NCBI GenBank assembly: GCA_964426675.1
Contig: CAYRRM010000064.1
Location: 1-9,908 of the forward strand
Direction of reading: 5' to 3'
Length of the DNA stretch: 9,908 nucleotides
Source of the DNA: DYMC01 sp035406705
Lineage (GTDB): Bacteria; Verrucomicrobiota; Lentisphaeria; Victivallales; GWF2-50-93
Shown: one piece after another, positions 6,591 to 9,908 of the stretch
Layout of the letters: each line of letters starts with the position of its first letter
Numbering within the stretch: position 1 is the stretch's first letter
Translations under genes and position numbers: made by a program
Notes under the pieces: model-generated
The model's database searches: none
Seen by the model: the letters and a program-made list of their open reading frames with translations, nothing else
What the model was told of the DNA's origin: nothing

Positions 6591-7475
6591 TTATTTATAG
6601 TATTCATCAACCCAGGTAAACATTTTCTCAAAAGCCTCGCCAATTGAAACAGTTTCTTCTGGTAAGTTAGTAAACAATCCTTTTCTTGCACCAAATACTT
6701 TTGCTTTTATTTCGTTTTTGTAGTCCTTTACTGTTTCATTAATCAATTCAACATTAACTCCTCCGTTTGCTGGGACTATTGATTCAAGGAATATAGGATT
6801 TTTTGTGATTAGCATAGCTGCCGCAATAAATTTAGGAGATATATCCGCAAGAAATCTTGTCTGTCTTCCTGATGTCCACAAGTTTTTAAAAGCAGTTAGA
6901 AAATCTTTCACCCTTGCCGCCTTTTCATCGTTTGGCAAATCTGTTTTAAATCCTTCTCTACACCCAATTCTATCCAACTCAATGAGTATCGTTCCTCTAT
7001 AAAGTCCTGAATGTATTTCTGTCTCAAATATATTAGGATCTCCACCTGCTTCTACCCCCATAAAGTTGGTTGCAAAGTCCAAATCTCCTTCATATTTATG
7101 CAGAGATACGAGAGGAGAAACTCTAACAGGTGATGTCCGTTTAGTAGAACTACCCTTTTCACCTTCTTTTGCACTTTCTGTCCCCATATAACCAAACAGG
7201 TCATCATCTATATATTTTTCGGGGTCTTGTTGAGTAGTGGCTGCTCCTTTTTTAATTGTTGCAGCTACACCCTCAGAGAGAGTCCTTCCCATAACCGCTA
7301 ATTGATCTCTTAATGCTCGTCTTACTGCCTGTGCTGAAACATAGGGAAATTGTTCTGTCTCTCGTGTAATTTTTTTGATATTTGAAATATTATCTGCCTC
7401 CTTATCCGAGCCATTAAGGCTTGCAAAAGAGACCGGGGTTAAATAGGTAATCGTCAATGCTTTTGCTGATTTCAT
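6591..7475 (-). CDS. cas7: Cas7/Cst2/DevR, Cascade backbone subunit
   Basis: Cas7 polymerises along the crRNA spacer and forms the backbone of Cascade. The 294-residue protein starts MKSAKALTITYLTPVSFASL and continues with FPYVSAQAVRRALRDQL, a signature of the DevR/Cst2 family in the Tneap branch of type I-B. The middle contains a lysine- and threonine-rich insertion near 100-125 and then the SGLYRGTILIELDRIG strand. The ATG at 7475 is preferred over one 66 bp upstream inside cas8, because AAGGAGG lies nine bases before it and overlaps the TAA stop of cas8. Only 14 bp separate the two genes. The gap to cas5 is similarly short, so stoichiometry is likely set by the strength of these ribosome sites. 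Confidence 0.95.
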   Translation of the reverse strand: MKSAKALTITYLTPVSFASLNGSDKEADNISNIKKITRETEQFPYVSAQAVRRALRDQLAVMGRTLSEGVAATIKKGAATTQQDPEKYIDDDLFGYMGTESAKEGEKGSSTKRTSPVRVSPLVSLHKYEGDLDFATNFMGVEAGGDPNIFETEIHSGLYRGTILIELDRIGCREGFKTDLPNDEKAARVKDFLTAFKNLWTSGRQTRFLADISPKFIAAAMLITKNPIFLESIVPANGGVNVELINETVKDYKNEIKAKVFGARKGLFTNLPEETVSIGEAFEKMFTWVDEYYK

Positions 7476-7489
7476 ATGCTTTTTCCTCC

Positions 7490-7768
7490 TTATTTTGATT
7501 GCGTTTTTGCATAAAAACTGTTTAATGCTGCTATCATGCAAAATTGTTTAAATTCTATAAAATTCTCATCAGTAAGCTTTCCTTCATATATTTCAGGAGG
7601 CACTACAAGACCACATTTAAATTGTAACCTGTTTAATTCATTCAAGAAATCAGTCTTTCGTCTTGCCTTCCTTAAAGCAAAAAGGTCACCTTTTTTACCA
7701 TTCTCAGCAATTGTCATCCCTATCCTTTTACCAAGAGTAACTGCTGCTTCCTGTGCATCAATAGTCAT
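7490..7768 (-). CDS. cas11: Probable Cas11 small subunit, translated from inside cas8b
   Basis: Within cas8b, in the same frame, an ATG at 7766-7768 is preceded by AAAGGAGGG (7776-7784). The spacing of eight bases after GGAGG is ideal and makes this one of the two best ribosome sites in the window. Starting here gives a 92-residue, mostly helical, basic protein (MTIDAQEAAVTLGKRIGM at the start, ALRKARRKTDFLNELNRLQF in the middle) ending at the cas8b stop. In type I-B, I-C and I-D systems the small subunit is known to be made by internal translation from the cas8 or cas10d gene, and no separate cas11 gene is seen here. That this start is used is an inference. The product is somewhat shorter than I would expect for Cas11b. 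Confidence 0.68.
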   Translation of the reverse strand: MTIDAQEAAVTLGKRIGMTIAENGKKGDLFALRKARRKTDFLNELNRLQFKCGLVVPPEIYEGKLTDENFIEFKQFCMIAALNSFYAKTQSK

Positions 7769-9169
7769 ATAACTACCCTCCTTTCTAATTATGGGTTCGT
7801 ATTTAATAGAGAAATCAAAAATTGGTTTAATATAAGTTATTTCTGCGCGAAAAATATGAGTTTCGATTAAATCAAGTATTGGTTGTTTTTTTAGTATTCG
7901 TTCACACACCATGTTCCTAATAAGGGTTCTGTTATCATTTTTCTGTGAAAAATCGATAAGTAGTCTCATTACTTCTTTAATATTTATTTCAGATTTTTCA
8001 ATATGTTCTATCAATCTGAAGAAATAAACAGAGTCTCTAAAGTGCCAAACCATTTTGCCCATAGATGTCTGCCCCTTTGATTCAGCATGAAGTACTACAA
8101 ATTCCAATGGAGCCCTTGAGATTGTAAGATTACACATCTCTTCCCAGTTCAATATATTATCATCTTTATCTTCCTGTTGATGAAGTAAAACCTTTCTGTA
8201 TAGCGTATAAAAAAAAGCAAAAGCCACTTCAAAGGGTTTCTGAAAATATCCATCTTCGTATTTTTCAAATCCAAGAGGATGTTTGAAATTCTTAAAGAGA
8301 TTGGGATCTTCATATTTAGCGTCTTGAAGAGGTTTGTAAACATCCAGCATTTTTTCGAAAGAGACAGAGTATGGGAAAAAGGCAAAGAGATTGTCTCCTT
8401 GTGATAGATAGAACCCATTTACAGGTGCAAATTTGCCTGTGAAAGCGCATTTCCAACAAATCTTTTCTGGTTTCCCACATAACGTATTAAAATTTAAGAG
8501 CCCACTGGATCCAGTAATAAAAGGGAATATTGTCTGACCAGCATCTTCTAAAACAGGACTCTCTTCTCCACATAAATAACATTGTCCTTTTTTAGTAGAA
8601 AAAAAGTTATTAGGTATAGTTACATTAGGTTGTACCATATTAGGACCGTCAATGAGCAAACCAGAGGTCGTTACATCTAAACCATGAGTATCTAAGAATT
8701 CATCAAGCCTTTTTTGAAGATGCGCATGGGAGGATGGAAGGGTGCCTCGAGTTCTTTTGACGGTTTTATTATTTATAAGCACTTCTCTTTTTTCTTTTTT
8801 TTCCCATGTTATTGAACGGTCTGTAGGTCGAGGTGCTTTGTTATATATAAGTTCAGCAATACCAACAGATTTTTTTTTTGGAAAAGCTATAAACTTATCC
8901 TCTTTGCTATCGTAATAAAAATTATACGAAATGGCATCGTCTCTTTGTTTCTTTGTTGACAGGTCATAATATCGTTTTACCAGGAGATTATAAGCGTTTT
9001 TGAGAGCATTTTGTATTTCAGCTTCTGTTCCCCTTAAGGTTAGGCCTGATTCGTTGATTGTTTTATCTATGCTGCTATTAGCTTCATCAAGTATTACAGC
9101 AAGCCCCAACAGCCCTGAATCCAACCAAAAGTGATTTAATTTCGGAAAGGTTATTTCTATTGTTTTCAT
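7490..9169 (-). CDS. cas8b: Cas8b/Cst1, Cascade large subunit with CXXC-CXXC zinc site
   Basis: The large subunit recognises the PAM and helps recruit Cas3. The 559-residue protein has the paired cysteine motif that names Cst1: C197 and C200 in GQCYLCGEE, and C238 and C241 in KICWKCAF, presumably one zinc ribbon. The N-terminal 60 residues (FPKLNHFWLDSGLLGLAVIL) match the usual start of this group. The C-terminal about 90 residues are helical and basic, and are probably also made as a separate protein (see the feature starting at 7768). The ATG overlaps the stop of cas6 as ATGA, with GGAG ten bases upstream. Naming differs between schemes (Cas8a1, Cas8b1, Cst1). The neighbours Cst2 and the type I-B repeat support subtype I-B. 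Confidence 0.92.
   Translation of the reverse strand: MKTIEITFPKLNHFWLDSGLLGLAVILDEANSSIDKTINESGLTLRGTEAEIQNALKNAYNLLVKRYYDLSTKKQRDDAISYNFYYDSKEDKFIAFPKKKSVGIAELIYNKAPRPTDRSITWEKKEKREVLINNKTVKRTRGTLPSSHAHLQKRLDEFLDTHGLDVTTSGLLIDGPNMVQPNVTIPNNFFSTKKGQCYLCGEESPVLEDAGQTIFPFITGSSGLLNFNTLCGKPEKICWKCAFTGKFAPVNGFYLSQGDNLFAFFPYSVSFEKMLDVYKPLQDAKYEDPNLFKNFKHPLGFEKYEDGYFQKPFEVAFAFFYTLYRKVLLHQQEDKDDNILNWEEMCNLTISRAPLEFVVLHAESKGQTSMGKMVWHFRDSVYFFRLIEHIEKSEINIKEVMRLLIDFSQKNDNRTLIRNMVCERILKKQPILDLIETHIFRAEITYIKPIFDFSIKYEPIIRKEGSYMTIDAQEAAVTLGKRIGMTIAENGKKGDLFALRKARRKTDFLNELNRLQFKCGLVVPPEIYEGKLTDENFIEFKQFCMIAALNSFYAKTQSK
7776..7784 (-). promoter_or_regulatory. Internal Shine-Dalgarno deciding the Cas11 start
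   Basis: The minus strand reads AAAGGAGGG inside the cas8b frame, encoding K-E-G of the large subunit, eight bases before an in-frame ATG. Such a perfect ribosome site is not required by those codons and is best explained by selection for internal initiation. Confidence 0.7.
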
Positions 9170-9858
9170 TGGGTTTCATCTCCATTTTTACGTTTAACTG
9201 TTCCATAACCAATCGAAACTTTTCCACCAATGCCCCATAGGTCTGGTATTAAAAAGTTTGTCTCAAATTCACCTTCAAAAGCAGTCAACTGTACATCTTT
9301 TTTAACCTCAATGCTACGTAAATTGGCTAACTTTGATTTTACCAATATTTTATCGTCAACTGTATAACCAACAGATTTGCAGATTGATAAAATATTACCA
9401 ATAAGAATCTTATTAAGAAAATTAGATATGTTTGTTTTTTCCTGTTTTAATTGTAAATAATGCTTGTAATTTTTTTCATTAAGACCAATCCACGGTGTGA
9501 GAAATGTATAGGAGATCATTTCTTGTGTTAAACCATAGGGAATCATCATGCTAACTGTGTTTTGTTTTACAATGGGGTTTTTCCTAAAATGAATTTTAAG
9601 GTACTCAATTTTTGGAACAGCCTTGAGAAGATATGCGCCTTCTTTTAAACCAATAACAAGAGCAGAACCGCCAAATACTTTATATTGAATAAGCGGGTGT
9701 CTATAAATTAACCTACCTCCTATGTGACCATGGAACTCAGGTCTGTTTCTATACATGTTCCCAAAAAATCCCCGGATCGCTTGTCCATCAATTAACTGCA
9801 ATGGTTTTTCGCATGTCATCCAGATTTCTGTTTTCTCAATTTTCATGATTTTTTTCAT
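9166..9858 (-). CDS. cas6: Cas6 pre-crRNA endoribonuclease
   Basis: Cas6 cuts the array transcript within each repeat to leave the 8-nt 5' handle. The 230-residue protein matches the Cas6b type: an N-terminal ferredoxin-like half with FHGHIGGRLIYRHPLIQYK (42-60), where H43 or H45 are candidate catalytic histidines and RHPLIQYK is a family mark. The C-terminal half ends in the glycine-rich loop IPDLWGIGGKVSIGYGTV (204-221). The first ATG (9858) is chosen, with AAGGGA 12 bases upstream. A second ATG four codons on (9846) has no ribosome site. Both starts lie inside the 3' end of the HepT-like frame. The stop overlaps the cas8b start as ATGA. It appears intact and should be the only functional Cas6 here. 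Confidence 0.92.
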   Translation of the reverse strand: MKKIMKIEKTEIWMTCEKPLQLIDGQAIRGFFGNMYRNRPEFHGHIGGRLIYRHPLIQYKVFGGSALVIGLKEGAYLLKAVPKIEYLKIHFRKNPIVKQNTVSMMIPYGLTQEMISYTFLTPWIGLNEKNYKHYLQLKQEKTNISNFLNKILIGNILSICKSVGYTVDDKILVKSKLANLRSIEVKKDVQLTAFEGEFETNFLIPDLWGIGGKVSIGYGTVKRKNGDETQ

Positions 9859-9908
9859 GAATCAATATATCCCTTAAGCCTGCAATCTTTTTCCACTCAA
9901 TAGAAGAA
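9836..9908 (-). CDS. 3' end of a HepT/DUF86-like HEPN gene (partial, possibly truncated)
   Basis: The last 73 bases contain a minus-strand frame that enters from beyond the window and ends in TGA at 9836-9838. Its residues IEWKKIAGLRDILIHE match the well-conserved C-terminal block of HepT-like (DUF86) HEPN proteins, with an RX4H motif (R, DILI, H) that forms the ribonuclease site. In the family the block normally continues HXYF and about 25 more residues. Here it changes to HEKNHEN and stops, so the motif tyrosine is lost. The frame overlaps the start of cas6 by 23 bp. It may be a gene cut short when cas6 was joined to it. HepT proteins usually pair with MntA nucleotidyltransferases, whose gene would lie off the right edge. 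Only 23 residues are visible, so the assignment is tentative. Confidence 0.55.
   Translation of the reverse strand, partial: SSIEWKKIAGLRDILIHEKNHEN

Noticed and set aside
8149..8418. Minus-strand 89-codon frame inside cas8b
   Set aside because: It is an out-of-frame shadow of cas8b with no ribosome site or family resemblance.

Overview
The window holds most of a type I-B CRISPR-Cas locus of the Tneap (Cst1/Cst2) lineage, with every gene and the array reading on the minus strand. The DNA is AT-rich, genes are packed with ATGA overlaps or short gaps, and several starts have strong Shine-Dalgarno sequences. This indicates a bacterium with a low-GC genome. I cannot name the genus from the sequence.

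Layout in the direction of transcription (right to left). At the right edge (9836-9908) lies the 3' end of a gene whose product resembles HepT/DUF86 HEPN proteins. It is overlapped by cas6 (9166-9858). Then come cas8b/cst1 (7490-9169), cas7/cst2 (6591-7475), cas5 (5873-6580) and HD-helicase cas3 (3633-5876), which form one translationally coupled interference operon. Inside the 3' end of cas8b is a strong Shine-Dalgarno and ATG (start at 7768) that would make a separate 92-residue protein, very probably the small Cascade subunit Cas11.

Behind cas3 there is a 3' scrap of a second, different cas6 (3514-3624). It is followed by a Phd/YefM-RelE type toxin-antitoxin pair (3181-3450 and 2913-3194) with its own promoter and a palindromic operator. 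The adaptation genes follow in the order cas1 (1844-2818), cas2 (1552-1842) and cas4 (870-1478), then an AT-rich leader (635-869) and a CRISPR array (17-634 in this window, running off the left edge) with nine identical 37-bp repeats and eight complete spacers of 35-38 bp.

How the parts work together: Cas4-Cas1-Cas2 would select and insert spacers at the leader end near 634. Cas6 would cut the minus-strand array transcript to leave the 8-nt handle AUUGAAAC. Cas8b, Cas7, Cas5, Cas11 and crRNA would form Cascade, and Cas3 would degrade the target. The cas6 scrap and the toxin-antitoxin pair sit exactly between the interference and adaptation halves, and a truncated HEPN gene flanks the operon start. 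This suggests the locus was put together by recombination of modules.
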